From Stemphylium vesicarium (Eukaryota > Ascomycota > Dothideomycetes > Pleosporales > Pleosporaceae): a DNA stretch of 64,000 nt. Position numbers and translations under genes: made by a program. The DNA is taken from contig QXCR01000002.1 of assembly GCA_004380135.1 (NCBI GenBank), positions 372,001 to 436,000 on the forward strand. The letters are read 5' to 3'. The notes beneath the pieces are model-generated. The model was given only the letters and a program-made list of their open reading frames with translations, was not told where the DNA came from and ran no database searches. This document shows, in pieces, positions 9,372 through 20,632 of the stretch (within the stretch, counting starts at the first letter, position 1; every line of letters starts with the position of its first letter).

Positions 9372-11051
9372 TATGAAGGAAGGGGGGAGGGGAGATGGAG
9401 GAGATAAGTAGTAAGTCGGTCAACTCTAGTCTGGGGGGGGAGGGGGGGGTGGTGAGATAGGTTGGGTAAGGATGATGAGATAGGGCTAGGTCGTAGGTGC
9501 CGCCGTGTTGGGGGTGGGTGGTCAAGGCTGACGAGGGGGCTTGCTGCTGTGTAATGCTGTCAGACTTGGGGAGCGCGGGCTTGTTCGGAGAAGATGGGTG
9601 ACAAGGCGCGCGAAGAGTACCCAGCGCCAGCAAGATTGTCCACTCTGAGTCTGAGCAAGAAAAAAAAAAGTTAGCCGTTCTGGAAAACGGTCCGCGCAGG
9701 CCACAACACACGCTTTACCCTTAGTCCCCCACCAATGCTGCCCATGGCGAATAGAAAAGCGGACTGCGAATCGTGGCGCCCCGCCTAGTCTAGCCCTTCA
9801 GCCGCTGGGCACCACACGTTTTCATTCCCGGTTGCCTATACACCACCACGTTCCTCCCAAGCGGCAGCTCCATATCTTTCACGTCTCAGGTGTGTATATA
9901 CTCTATCGCATCGGTGTATTGGTAGCGTCTCGAATCACATTCCTGGCCCACCTGCGCCCGCAACGGGCGGCGCAGATATCGTTATCGGGAAGCCAGGCAG
10001 TCGATGCCACCAATTTCACATGTCGACGTCAGGCCAGGCACGAAATGGGGTGGGTTAAGAGTCATACTCGAGCGCCAAAAGGCTTACTTAACAGATTCTT
10101 CCTTCGCGTCCCAAGGATCCCATGAGTTTGGTTGTGTATATTGATCCGTCGCATTCAAGAGGTTTATCTAGACATGCAATTCGCTCTCAGCAGACCGAGT
10201 CGCAATCTATTACATGATACACGGCGTCAAGTCGTTGTCAGCTTTGTTCGCTTTGACGACAGGATCGTCGTGCCCGAATCGCACTCCCCACGTACTTGTA
10301 ACCGAAGGCAGCTAACGCGGCGTACGGCGGTGAGACGTTCCAGAAGGTCGAGCGGGAAGGATGGTATAGCTGTGCGACGCTGGTATACAACCCTCCATCT
10401 TGCTAGCTTACTAGTCTTGTATTTTTGAACAAACGAGGCGCGATCGACGGCACTCGCCGTTCAAGCCTGCTAGACCACCTCTTGCTTTCTTAGCAGCGTT
10501 GGCAATACATTGTGGGCGCGACAGTGTTACACAGCGCAAGCTGCCGGCGGGCGCGCTGTCTCCATCGGAGCGATGCCGTCGGCTCGACAATCACAGACAG
10601 GCAGACACTTTACGCGTCCTCGCAGCAGGTAGGCCCTTTGTCCCCACAATAAGCCGTGGCTTGCATATGTGCATATGCACACCGTCCGAAAGAAGCCATG
10701 CCGTAGTCTAGTGCCCCGTTTTCAGCTTTCCAAGGTTCATCGACATACTTGGCAGCCGTCCATCCATTGCGCCATCGTGCGGCTCTGTGATTGAAGCCGC
10801 GGTTAATATCGCGAGACATTGAAACAATGTCTGAGACAAAGACGCGTCTTCGTCATAACCAAGTTACCATGGGAATCACGACGTCTTGTACATTTCGAAC
10901 GTGCTCTAGAAGCTCAGGAAAAGGTGGGTATACATTGTTTGATATGCCGCTACAACCGCGGAGACTCCCGATGCCAGACTGAAATGAACTACATACTCCG
11001 ATACATGACTTTTCTCTAAGCGTTTGCGTTAACCGTACAAGCAAGACCAGT
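9372..11051. other. Intergenic, no gene recognised
   Basis: About 1.7 kb between the APRT promoter side and the stop of the homoserine kinase-AIRS gene. A G-run tract (9432-9452) lies near its left edge. The remaining ORFs are short and compositionally random. Confidence 0.5.
9432..9452 (+). repeat. Guanine-run tract upstream of the APRT start
   Basis: Two runs of eight G separated by one A, on the strand opposite to the APRT gene and about 60-80 bp upstream of its ATG. The transcribed-direction view is a C-tract. It could form a G-quadruplex or be a simple homopolymer in the 5' UTR/promoter; function is not shown. Confidence 0.6.
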
Positions 11052-13184
11052 CTAACCCCAGACGTCCATGTTGTTGACGACGCACTCCTCATCGGTCCTC
11101 TTTTTTAGCGACCCAACCACGTAAACCTCCTCGCCATGCTCCTGCAGCCGGTCCATGGTCGTCCTCACATTCTCCTGGTTGACCACAAGCACCATTCCCA
11201 GACCAGTGTTGAAGGTTCTCGCGAACTCGGTATGGTCCATGCGACCCGCTTTCTTCAGCCATTTGAAGACGTCTGGAAGGGGCCACGACTTCGCATCAAG
11301 CTCGGCAGTTAGGGTCTTCGGCAACATGCGAGGGATGTTCTCTAGCAGGCCGCCACCCGTAATGTGGGCCATACCCTTGATCAAGCCCCGCCGAGTTGCA
11401 GCCAGTAGCGGTTTGACGTAGATCTTGGTTGGGGTCAGGAGAGCGGCACCTAGATTCTCTCCTGAGCTCCAGGGGCATGTGTCAAAGTATGACATACCCT
11501 GAGCCTCGACGATTCTCCTGACAAGCGAGAAGCCGTTGGAGTGGACACCACTTGACGCGAGACCCAGGAGCACATCGCCCTCTGCCATAGAGGCCGTGTC
11601 TGGCAATATCGTCGCGCCTTGCTTAATGGCGCCGATGGCTGCTCCACCTGCATCGTATTCGCCTTGTTGATAGATGCCAGGCATCTCGGCAGTCTCACCA
11701 CCCACGAGAGCACATGCAGATTGTCGGCAGCCATTAGCGACACCCTCTACAAACTTGGCCGCACCCTCAACATCAAGCTTGCTGCAAGCGTAGTAGTCAA
11801 GAAACATCAAGGGCTCGGCACCCTGTACCACGAGATCGTTGACGTTCATGGCAACGAGGTCGATACCGACAGTGTCGTGCTTGCCCATCTCGAAGGCAAT
11901 CTTGACCTTTGTACCAATGCCATCGATGGCGCCCACAAGAATTGGTGCCTCAGTGTATCCGGCCGCCTGCAGGTCAAGTAGTCCGCCAAATCCACCAATC
12001 TTGCCGTCAGCACCGGGTCGCTTCGTGCTGGCAGTCAAGGCCTTGATCTGCTTGACGAGCTGATTGCCTGCATCGATGCTAACGCCAGATGATGCGTAGG
12101 TCAATGCCTCGCCTGCAGGTTGCGATGTGCTGGCAGAGCGAGTCACTGTGGTGCCCTCCTCGGCTGGTTCCAGAAGCTTCCAGTCACATGTTATGCCTTC
12201 CTTCTTGAACTCTTGCAGAAGGTGGTCTGCAATCTTATCAAAGTTCTCGGTTGCGAGGGCGAGTATGGTCGGGCCAGCACCTGAGAGACAGATGCCGAGC
12301 AGGCCGGGGTGGGATTGCGGAGTGACGGATTGCAAGATCTCGGTAAGACCGGGGATCAAGCCGCTACGGTAGGGCTGGTGGAGCTTGTCTTGCATGGCTG
12401 TGTAGATCATGTCGGAGTCAGGTGTGGCTTGGCCGAGCGCAGTGGTCAGCACAGCCAGGCGCTGCATGTTGAAGATAGCATCTTTCCTCGAGTACGATTC
12501 TGGCAGTACAGCGCGCGCCTTTGCTGTAGACACCTCGAATTGGGGTATTACGCATATACACTTGATGGCGGGCGACCAGTTGAACTTAGTGTAGTGTCCG
12601 ATGTTCAGAGGAGGCTCTGGTGGGCGCAGGCCGGTGTCGACACCTCCGGCAGGTTGAGGCAAGACTTCACTAAGCGGGATCTCGAGGCGTTCGGTGTCTT
12701 CGGGTGAGAGCTCGTTCAGATATGTGCCTACAAAGCCTCCATAAAGGGCTGCAGCGACATTGTCGGGGTGTCGCTCTTCCATCAGGCAGTAGTCGAGCAT
12801 GCGCGCCCTTGACAGCTTGAGGTTGCCGACTTCATTTGCCAGATACACTCCTCCCACAATCGCCGCTGCTGAGGAGCCCAAGCCTCGCCCAAGCGGTATC
12901 GGGTTCTTCACGTGTACGTGCGTCTCCGAGGGAAAGTCGCGGACGCCATGGCAGCGCAGGACGTATACGGCCGTTCGCGTAATCAGGTTGTTCTGCGCTT
13001 CGAGGGGCACATCTTCGGCGCCTACGCCCTCGTATGTTATCTTGCAATTGAGCGAGTGGTCTGACTTTTCTTTTTTGGTGACTGTAACCTCGAGTTCGAG
13101 ATAGAGATTGAGCGCAAGACCGATGACGTCGAAGCCGGGGCCAATGTTGGCGGACGAGCAGGGCACCTTGATCAGAGTAGTCAT
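11052..13184 (-). CDS. Bifunctional fusion: homoserine kinase - phosphoribosylformylglycinamidine cyclo-ligase (AIR synthetase)
   Basis: One uninterrupted 710-codon ORF with no intron. Residues 1 to about 342 are a complete homoserine kinase of the GHMP family: start IKVPCSSANIGPGFDVIGLA, ATP loop PIPLGRGLGSSAAA (residues 95-108) and C-terminal LSGAGPTILAL. It phosphorylates homoserine in threonine synthesis. After a short Thr/Ser-rich linker (about 343-360), residues 361-710 are a complete AIR synthetase (PurM type): LTYASSGVSIDAGNQLV, VGAIDGIGTKVKIA, LVAMNVNDLVVQGAEPLMF, ALVGGETAEMPG, SSGVHSNGFSLVRR, HITGGGLLENIPR. It closes FGAM to AIR in purine synthesis. In fungi AIR synthetase is normally the C-terminal half of a GAR synthetase fusion (ADE5,7); no GAR synthetase is present here. 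The sequence style is eukaryotic, suggesting a copy of that half. Both modules keep their key motifs, so both are probably active. Confidence 0.93.
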   Translation of the reverse strand: MTTLIKVPCSSANIGPGFDVIGLALNLYLELEVTVTKKEKSDHSLNCKITYEGVGAEDVPLEAQNNLITRTAVYVLRCHGVRDFPSETHVHVKNPIPLGRGLGSSAAAIVGGVYLANEVGNLKLSRARMLDYCLMEERHPDNVAAALYGGFVGTYLNELSPEDTERLEIPLSEVLPQPAGGVDTGLRPPEPPLNIGHYTKFNWSPAIKCICVIPQFEVSTAKARAVLPESYSRKDAIFNMQRLAVLTTALGQATPDSDMIYTAMQDKLHQPYRSGLIPGLTEILQSVTPQSHPGLLGICLSGAGPTILALATENFDKIADHLLQEFKKEGITCDWKLLEPAEEGTTVTRSASTSQPAGEALTYASSGVSIDAGNQLVKQIKALTASTKRPGADGKIGGFGGLLDLQAAGYTEAPILVGAIDGIGTKVKIAFEMGKHDTVGIDLVAMNVNDLVVQGAEPLMFLDYYACSKLDVEGAAKFVEGVANGCRQSACALVGGETAEMPGIYQQGEYDAGGAAIGAIKQGATILPDTASMAEGDVLLGLASSGVHSNGFSLVRRIVEAQGMSYFDTCPWSSGENLGAALLTPTKIYVKPLLAATRRGLIKGMAHITGGGLLENIPRMLPKTLTAELDAKSWPLPDVFKWLKKAGRMDHTEFARTFNTGLGMVLVVNQENVRTTMDRLQEHGEEVYVVGSLKKRTDEECVVNNMDVWG

Positions 13185-14125
13185 GTTGGGCCAAAAAGCG
13201 CCTGGAGGCTTGACGTGAAAGTCTTGGATGAGCCGCGCGAAAATGTTTGGGCTACCACATGGAAGATGAAAAAGATGGCACGGGGCTCAAACGCCGACGC
13301 CGGTCGCGGGGTAGTCGTGCACCGCCACACCCCTTCAGCCTTGCCATTCTCGTGCAGCATTGCGGACCCGTTGTATCATCATAGACAACATCCGCCTGTC
13401 CATGTCTCTTATCGCGCCTCCTCGGCTGCGAGAATTTCGCGATAAATGACCCGCGCAGTTCCTGTTAGTCCCGAGCGTCAGCCTGTCTCTCGGCCACTCA
13501 ACATTGTTCGTGACGAATTCATCGATGCAGCCTGAGACAAGGCGCGTGCACGGCTTCAGGCACCAGCATCGAAACCCTGACTCGAGGCTATGCACTCACG
13601 TGAAGTAGACCCTCGCTGAATCAGCTTTATATGTTTTATGGCCAAGGAAAATTTGATTGGGCTGAGGCCGCCCTTGCGCCCTTGGATCCTAGAAGCACCA
13701 AGCACCGCCGCTTTCTGCCACCGCTTACTCTGCTGCACAACATGAGGTTGCCAGCGCATTCCAAGCACGCTGAATATGGGGATTAGGGTTGAATTGAAAG
13801 AGTGTGTCTTCACTTTCAGTGGCTGCGCAAGAAGCCCTCAGATAAGGCATCCACTACTAGACGCGCTGCAGGTAGGCTTCCATGAGTGGCGATTGAACAG
13901 GCAACAGGACCCTCAGCCTCACCGGTCGGATCGGCTACATATAGCCTTGCTAGGTGCTGTACCAAAGTCCCAATTGCATTCACTTTCTCTGTTATAACCA
14001 CCGCGTTTTTACCAGCCTGGCTCGCACTCAAATCTAGCGCAAAGCTTCAACAACAACCCGGTTGTGTAGCCAATACCACAGTTCTACAACCACTGGTGTA
14101 GCCAAGCTACTCACCTCGCTCGAAT
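13185..14125. other. Divergent intergenic region
   Basis: Shared upstream region of the homoserine kinase-AIRS gene (-) and the AAA ATPase gene (+). No coding frame with protein-like content. Confidence 0.5.
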
Positions 14126-16324
14126 ATGGACGTCTCTCAGTCCCAATACGAGCGCGAGCTTCGTAAGCTAGAGAATGAGAACAGGCGTCGTCTGGGTCGA
14201 CCGCCCCTCGCTTCTTCAGCTTCATCTGACGAGGAAGAACCCAAGATGAACGCTACTAAGCACATCCTCGTCAATGGCCACAAAAAGCTGAATGGCGGGA
14301 TCGAAGGAAATAGCGGAGAGGATGAAGAAACCTGCGAACCCGGAATGAAGAATGGTCTTAAACATTTCTACTCCGGCAAAGAGGATAAGAAAGGACGATT
14401 CCAGTGGCAGGAGGAAATACCCGAAGACATCGGCGACCCAGCCGAAAACGACAAGACCGCAAAATGGGCGTTGCTTGTGAGGAATGTCAAAGTCTACAAC
14501 GACCCGCGCCGGGTTTTGTCAATCCATTCTATCGTTGTTCAGAGCCCGCTGCTAAAGAAGCTTCTCGCTGGTGTACTAAAGAACTACCCTGGAGTAACCG
14601 TTGGCCTCAACCGTCTAGAGTTTACCGGCAAATTCGAGCCTCTCATCCATCGATGGACCGAGCTCCAAGAAGCCATCACGAAGCTCAACGATGAAACTGA
14701 GAAGCAGCGCACAACCAAAGCCCACGCCGAGTTGCTTCAAGATGTCCTGACCAAAGAATTCAAGAGCTTAATCGATACTTCTCAGGATATGAAGAATAAG
14801 CGAGTCATGACATTCGAGCATCTTTGGACCCTGTTCCAACCTGGAGCAACCGTCTTCTCACGTCAGGACGGACAGGAGACTGCCATGACTTTGGCGCAGA
14901 CACGCTATGGGGAGGACAATAATGGCGTACCCTGCTTTTGGTTGACCTGTAAGCATGTCGACTGGGATGGGGCCAAGTTCGGCATGAGCAAGATCAATCT
15001 CTCCATTTCTATATTCGCTGGAACACGTGCCATTACCGCCTTGCGCGTGTATCCTCTTGAGTTCCACCCCGAAGGCGAAGCCGTTCGTATGCGCCTGATC
15101 GAACGTGGTGCCCAAGCTGAAGCGCTCGCTGGCCCTAATTACCGAGCTTACCAGGGCGTCGCATGGCGAAAGGGCCAGTTTGGAGCCAAAGACAAGTATA
15201 ACATCAGATCCCGGATCGTCATCGACACATACGGTTGGAATCGCTTCAACCCGTCGCACTCGATATTTGTTGCTCCACTCATCCAGAAGGAGCCGACTCA
15301 ATCAGGATCTCGGCCTTACGATCCTGAATTCGATGACGAGGATGAAGAAGAAGAAGAGGACGACGAATATGATGAAGAGGACGACAGTGGCATGCCCATT
15401 GACGGTGCTTTTGCAGACGAAGAGGATGCAGCGAAACATGTGCCCCTGACCGAGGAGCAGAAGCTCATTTGCTCCCCCCTGCTGCGCGGTTACTCTCTTA
15501 AGAACAAACTCTGGCTGAACTTCTTCGTCAACTGCGTCAGGGATATCGAGTGGCAGACTGACGCATTCGATCGACTGGTATTGCCGAAGAACCAAAAAGA
15601 GCTGATTCTAGGATTCACCGAATCTCAGCGCAAATTCCGCGACACCTTCGATGATGTGATAGAAGGCAAAGGCAAGGGCATGATTATTCTGCTCTGCGGG
15701 CCGCCAGGTGTTGGAAAGACTCTCACCAGTGAGTCAGTTGCAGAAGAGATGAAAGTTCCACTCTACATGATGAGCGCTGGAGATCTTGGCTTCGATCCTA
15801 GAAAGGTTGAAAGCAACTTGCAGGATATACTCGAGATGTGCAGCCGCTGGAATGCAGTCCTCTTGCTCGATGAAGCCGACGTTTTCCTAGAACAACGTTC
15901 GCTCCACGAGCTCGAGCGGAATAAGTTGGTATCCATCTTCCTGCGCGTCTTGGAATACTACGAAGGTACCATGTTCCTCACCACGAACCGTGTTCAAACC
16001 TTCGATCCGGCATTCCAATCGCGTATTCACATCTCATTGGACTACCCCGGTCTTACCCTTGACTCCCGCAAGACAGTCTGGAAGAACTTCCTGGACTCGT
16101 CATCGCAGGAACATGCCATTACTAAGACCCAGCTGGCAGAACTTGCACGCATGGACTTGAATGGCCGTCAGATCAAAAATATCCTGAAGATAGCCAGGCT
16201 ACTTGCTAGCCGCAAGGAAGAGAAGCTCAGCCACGATCACATCATCACCACCATGGATGTCACTCAACATCTCCATAATGAGACGCAGTTCAATGAGCAC
16301 ACCAAAGGCACTCTATATGGGTAG
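14126..16324 (+). CDS. AAA-family ATPase with fungal N-terminal domain (DUF7025-like)
   Basis: 732 residues, single exon. The N-terminal 60 residues are charged. Residues about 100-400 resemble the domain found N-terminal to AAA in a large fungal family, including the segment GATVFSRQDGQETAMTL and a GVAWRKG motif. A very acidic stretch lies at about 403-425. The AAA module has Walker A GPPGVGKT (about 525-532), Walker B VLLLDEAD (about 578-585), a TTNR sensor-1 segment and an arginine-finger region QSRIHISLDYPGL. These proteins remodel or unfold substrates using ATP; the cellular target of this group is not known to me. Upstream and downstream genes give no hint. The start is the first ATG of the open frame. 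Confidence 0.9.
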   Translation: MDVSQSQYERELRKLENENRRRLGRPPLASSASSDEEEPKMNATKHILVNGHKKLNGGIEGNSGEDEETCEPGMKNGLKHFYSGKEDKKGRFQWQEEIPEDIGDPAENDKTAKWALLVRNVKVYNDPRRVLSIHSIVVQSPLLKKLLAGVLKNYPGVTVGLNRLEFTGKFEPLIHRWTELQEAITKLNDETEKQRTTKAHAELLQDVLTKEFKSLIDTSQDMKNKRVMTFEHLWTLFQPGATVFSRQDGQETAMTLAQTRYGEDNNGVPCFWLTCKHVDWDGAKFGMSKINLSISIFAGTRAITALRVYPLEFHPEGEAVRMRLIERGAQAEALAGPNYRAYQGVAWRKGQFGAKDKYNIRSRIVIDTYGWNRFNPSHSIFVAPLIQKEPTQSGSRPYDPEFDDEDEEEEEDDEYDEEDDSGMPIDGAFADEEDAAKHVPLTEEQKLICSPLLRGYSLKNKLWLNFFVNCVRDIEWQTDAFDRLVLPKNQKELILGFTESQRKFRDTFDDVIEGKGKGMIILLCGPPGVGKTLTSESVAEEMKVPLYMMSAGDLGFDPRKVESNLQDILEMCSRWNAVLLLDEADVFLEQRSLHELERNKLVSIFLRVLEYYEGTMFLTTNRVQTFDPAFQSRIHISLDYPGLTLDSRKTVWKNFLDSSSQEHAITKTQLAELARMDLNGRQIKNILKIARLLASRKEEKLSHDHIITTMDVTQHLHNETQFNEHTKGTLYG

Positions 16325-17252
16325 AGACGAGAAGGGTGGAAAGGATTTGAAAGCTTTCTATGCATAGTATGGGCGCGTTCCATTTCGGCCAGCCGTATGG
16401 ATCGTACAAGACGGATTGGATTACGAAATGCTTCAATGAGTGTATGGTGAATGCGGCGGCGTTTAGGCGTTTACCTTGATTTCGTAGTTCATTACGGTGC
16501 ACACTCACAATTCATGCCGATCGATCACATTTGTCCCAGAAATCTACTACTTTTGCGCAAAAGGTGATTCCCCACAAATCTGCTGCATTTCGGAACTTGC
16601 TTATTAAGCTGATCGTTGATGCTATGATAATTTGACTGCTCGCTATTGCTGCTATTCACTGCTGCAGGCGCCGCCTACCTGGAGAAGGATGATGTACTGT
16701 GTCGCGTTACAGGCCATCTTGCAAACTACGTACATTCATTGAAAAACAGCCTCATTTTTATCCACAATCTTGTTTTGTACCATGGTCGAGATCAGGTTGT
16801 AATCATAGCGTCAATCGTCTTTCCAACATAATCCATCCCATTTGTCGATGCTTATCCAAGCTTTCCTAGCAGGCGCCTCGCTTCTCTCGTCTCCAGGAAT
16901 TACGTTTCGAACTTTCCGTTCGCCGGGGCCCTCCAAAATTTCCGCGTCATTACAAGTTTCGCGGTATGAACGTATGATAACATTGAAGAAGAGTCACAAG
17001 GCGTCATTGTGTAAATCGTAAGTCTTACATAACCATGCACCTCCCACGCGTGTTCCCGTAGTTTGAGGAGACAGGTGCGAGTCCCGTTACTGTCAGGTCT
17101 TTCCTCAGGATATCTGAAGAGTGTGGGCGATCCCCGGAATTGTCTACTCATCACCTTCGCCTTCGCACTCACTTCAACCTCCCCACCACTAACACGAGTT
17201 ACTATTTTTTGATTACAGAACACAGGGCTATCTTGACAGCTTCAACCCTGCA
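16325..17252. other. Intergenic, no gene recognised
   Basis: Follows the AAA ATPase gene. Only short random ORFs. Confidence 0.45.
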
Positions 17253-18438
17253 ATGGAGGGCGGTAATCAGCCAGACGGCTTCCAACATAGCGCATCTTTC
17301 AACAGTCGCGTGCTTGCCGAAGGGCTTACGGTAATTCCTAGATCTCGTTATCTATATTGTGATCTGAGTAAGTGTATAGTTCACTCCTCCCAACAACGCG
17401 ACTATGAACGGACATCACCCCGGCGCAAACGCCATCCCGATGAACAACATGCGGGCAGGAAATGGATGGGAGCAAGAGCTCTTCCAGGACAATGTGAGTT
17501 CCGTCTTGATCAGCTACTTTTGGAACGAAGTGAAACTAAACTGTAATTATCAGAACAACGGGATGCCCATCATGTTCGGCCAGCCGCCTTTTCCAAGCCC
17601 TGACGCATGCCGCCAAATACCCGACTCCTTCTTTCAGGACCACTCAGCAGATACTTCTCCGCACATTCAAGCTACACCATCGCGCATGGCCGCCTTTGGA
17701 CACCAATCCCAACCCCAGTCCCAACCGCAATCCCAATCCCCTCGTGAAAACGCCACACAATCTAGGCCATTTAGTAGCATCCATTTCCAGAGCGCCGAGG
17801 AAGCATGCGACTATCTCAACGAAACAGTTTGGTATCCGTCAATGGGCAACTACGGCATCCCACAAACCGACAAACAATACCGGTTCTACCTCCTCAAGCT
17901 CTGTAAGGCATTGCAAAACACCACAAATGTATGGGATGCAGGAAGTGCGCCATGGAATTATAACAAATTTCTCCCAGGGTCTCTCGGTGAATGGTCAAAA
18001 CCCAAGGACATTGAAGCCATCGCTCACATGGTGCTCAACAACACGATGAGAGTCCACGAGATAGGGGTTAAAAACCTGGCGCATCGTCGGTCGACGGACT
18101 ACATGTCGTGTAACAGAGAGGATAAAGAGTTCACATTTCCCCAACGCATTCATTTCCTGGCCGAGTTGTTGGCGCATTCCAAGACTGCGGCAGCGGAAAT
18201 CATGCATATGATGAACGTGGAGAAATATATCGCTATACCCATTACAATGCTGCGCTTGTTCGAGCCGTTCGACCAGCGATGGAAGGCAACGATGGGGGTG
18301 GAGAAGCGGCAATGGCTCGAGCTGGAGCCGTACAATGGAACTGGGGTGGCACATCCGATGATGGAGGAACAAAGGAACTTGAGAAACATGACAGCTCGAC
18401 GGCCGATTTGTGATGAGGGGATATTGATTAATCACTGA
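17253..18438 (+). CDS. Hypothetical protein with DYLNE motif
   Basis: Proposed exons 17253-17330, 17380-17493 and 17554-18438, giving 358 residues. The last intron (17494-17553, GTGAGT...TTATCAG, branch ACTAAAC) is a multiple of three and would otherwise be read through. The first intron (17331-17379) is less certain; without it translation starts at ATG 17404. The N-terminal half is low-complexity, with a Gln/Ser/Pro repeat (SQPQSQPQSQS). The ordered part begins at EEACDYLNETVWYPSMGNYGIPQTD and continues as a helical block to about residue 320. No named domain is recognised; the style recalls uncharacterised lineage-restricted proteins of Dothideomycetes with a YPxxxxxIPxTD segment. The next gene carries a related motif. 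Confidence 0.65.
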
Positions 18439-19222
18439 GCTCGTAGACCGGCACAAACTGCTGCTACGCCAATGTAGCAGCCCTTGGTGGCTTATAGTGA
18501 TGGGGGTATCGCAGGTGGTAGACGTCCTGCAACTGAGATTCCGGGGCAGCAGGAAAGACGGACGCCGAAACGGGATAGAGCTCGTGCACTGGCACCTTAT
18601 CCGGCAGGTGACTAGCTATGGTCCTCCTAGCAGGGTCGTCTCTCATCATCGCTCCTACAAACTATGGGAGTGTAGTGAGGCGCATACAGGCTCGCTTTGG
18701 GACTGCGCTACTGGGTACCAGGCCATGGATATGAGAGCGCGGATAGAGGATCTGCTTTCGCATGATACCGTAGATCGTACTCAGATCTTTTCTTCCAGTG
18801 TTGCTTATTATTTGCGTATGTGCATCTGACCTTTCGTATCACATGACTAATTTCAATCTCCAAGTGATCTTAGTGATCACTCATTTGCTTGGGATCAGGA
18901 ACATACCTTTCTATATATCTCTTCGGTTGCAGATATCTACACGTAAGCGGTCATGGTGTCGATATTTCTCGTACATATCCGATTTCAGCTTGTTTCTTCT
19001 TTCACTACCTATATACACCGTGCATTTTCCACGCCATGAGAAGGCAGCGGGGAATAGCGAATGGAATGTCTTTCTGTAAACACACGACGCAACGTGTGGT
19101 AGCTACGCGGAATGGTGATTTCAGTGCGCTTCTGCTCTCCACAATAAGAGCAAAATGGCTGACTGGCGCTTATTTTGACAAATCCGAAAGACTCTCCTGC
19201 GACTATAACTAGCAAGTACAAG
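18439..19222. other. Intergenic between the two DYLNE genes
   Basis: AT-rich in its second half (18780-19030). No coding frame supported. Confidence 0.45.
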
Positions 19223-19643
19223 ATGAGCGGGTCCAGTTTCAACACACAGGGAGATCCCGTGGTTATCAGTGTAAGTCAGATGGCCGCACACGAGTCGTAC
19301 CTCAGCTGACCAAATCAAGGCCGCGTCAGATGCGATCCTAGATATCGGCCCGCTAGTTTTCGATTTCGATACCAGCGACTTCCACAACCCAACGACCGGA
19401 GCCTCGTCCTCATCGGCGCAACCAAAAGCGTTACCCGAATTCACAGCCTCCGTCTTCACAACCCCCCGAGGCGCAGCCGATTATCTAAACGAGGCAGTTT
19501 ATCGGCCTATTCCCTGCGAAATCGGTGTCGGTACCATGCTGCAGTTCGATCCCCCGGCGCCCCCACGGCGGGAAAGAGGACCGGGCAAGCGATCAATTGG
19601 CGACAGCTTCTTGAGCCCACCAGGCTCTTCAAGCAAGCGATGA
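19223..19643 (+). CDS. Short hypothetical protein sharing the DYLNE motif, possibly a truncated paralogue
   Basis: Exons 19223-19270 and 19320-19643 (intron GTAAGT...CAAATCAAG, branch GCTGACC), giving 123 residues. The segment RGAADYLNEAVYRPIPCEIG aligns by eye with EEACDYLNETVWYPSMGNYG of the gene about 2 kb upstream, so the two look like tandem relatives. After the motif the proteins diverge and this one ends KRSIGDSF...SSSKR at a TGA (19641). The same frame then stays open to 19955 with acidic, protein-like content, so the TGA may be a recent nonsense mutation of a longer gene. Function unknown; no signal peptide or membrane segment. Confidence 0.5.
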
Positions 19644-19955
19644 GCAGACAATGCCTGGATGGACGACCTGTCTCATCGTACAGTACCTATCGGGGACATT
19701 GCTACTCATCAACAGGCGTCGGGCACAAATGCAGTGAGCTCACATGATGTTTCCTACTATAATGATCTCCCAGATATACCTGATCTTCCGTTCGACGAAT
19801 TTTGGGCAAGCTTAGGCATATATACAGCGGCAATAGGGACGCAGGACAATCTGGATGGCGAGGAGGAAGAGACCGAGGCATTTCCGGAGTGCTTGTTCAG
19901 AATGGCTGAACACGAAGCAGGAGGGGAGTATGGAGATGGCAGCAAAAGTGCGTAA
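19644..19955 (+). pseudogene. In-frame continuation of the DYLNE paralogue beyond a TGA stop
   Basis: This stretch is in exactly the frame of the preceding exon and lacks stops up to TAA at 19953. It encodes DLPDIPDLPFDEFWASLGIY followed by a run of glutamates, plausible as an acidic protein C terminus. No GT...AG pair that would remove the TGA is evident. It is either a pseudogenised C-terminal half or a chance open frame; TGA followed by GCA does not match the known fungal readthrough context (CTA). Confidence 0.35.
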
Positions 19956-20632
19956 GACTTCTCTACCGGCTGATCGTAGCTCGCAAGCGATCTCTTGCGA
20001 TCCTTTGTTCGCGTTAGCGATGGCCTCGGAAGCGGAAGGTTTCGCAAGGGCATCCCTAGTGTAAAGCTGGAAACATCTACACTTCGACAAAAGTCTTGTA
20101 GGCCTCGAGGTTGCCTCCTAGTATGTATTATATCTATATATTAGTAATGTCGGCTCCTACTACCTTCAGGTGACGAGTTTCCGTATCAGTCTTTGGGTGC
20201 GTGGTTTCCCTGCATACACGCCAACTTCGGCTTTGCTCTCCGGGAAAGTACTAATTTCTTCACCGGTTCTACTGCATCTTTCGAAGAATTTAGACGTACT
20301 CGAATGAAACTAGAAATAGTTGGAAACCGATGACATGACAGCCTGGAGCGGGCGTGGAAGGCGCCTTCCTGCACTTTGCGGGCTGGAACCCCTAACACAG
20401 CAAGTACCCATCACCTCAACATTTTCACCTCACCCATCGACTTCAACAACGATTTCTTCCATTACAGACCGGACGTCGTCTCGCCTGGCTGGCAATCGTG
20501 AGTGCTCACCGTAATCACCGCAGCTAGCGTGGTGTCGCATCTACTGTGCACCATCGCTCTTGCCTCCGACCTGTGGCGTCACTACTCATCTTTTCCGCAA
20601 CCAAAAGAGCAGCATACAAACCAGAAGCAACG
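19956..20632. other. Intergenic, upstream of the poly-Glu protein gene
   Basis: No convincing gene. The frame of the next gene is open back to 20546 but has no ATG there. Confidence 0.45.

Noticed and set aside
9163..9711. 182-codon ORF overlapping the APRT start
   Set aside because: Out-of-frame shadow of the APRT N-terminal coding region continuing into its upstream region.
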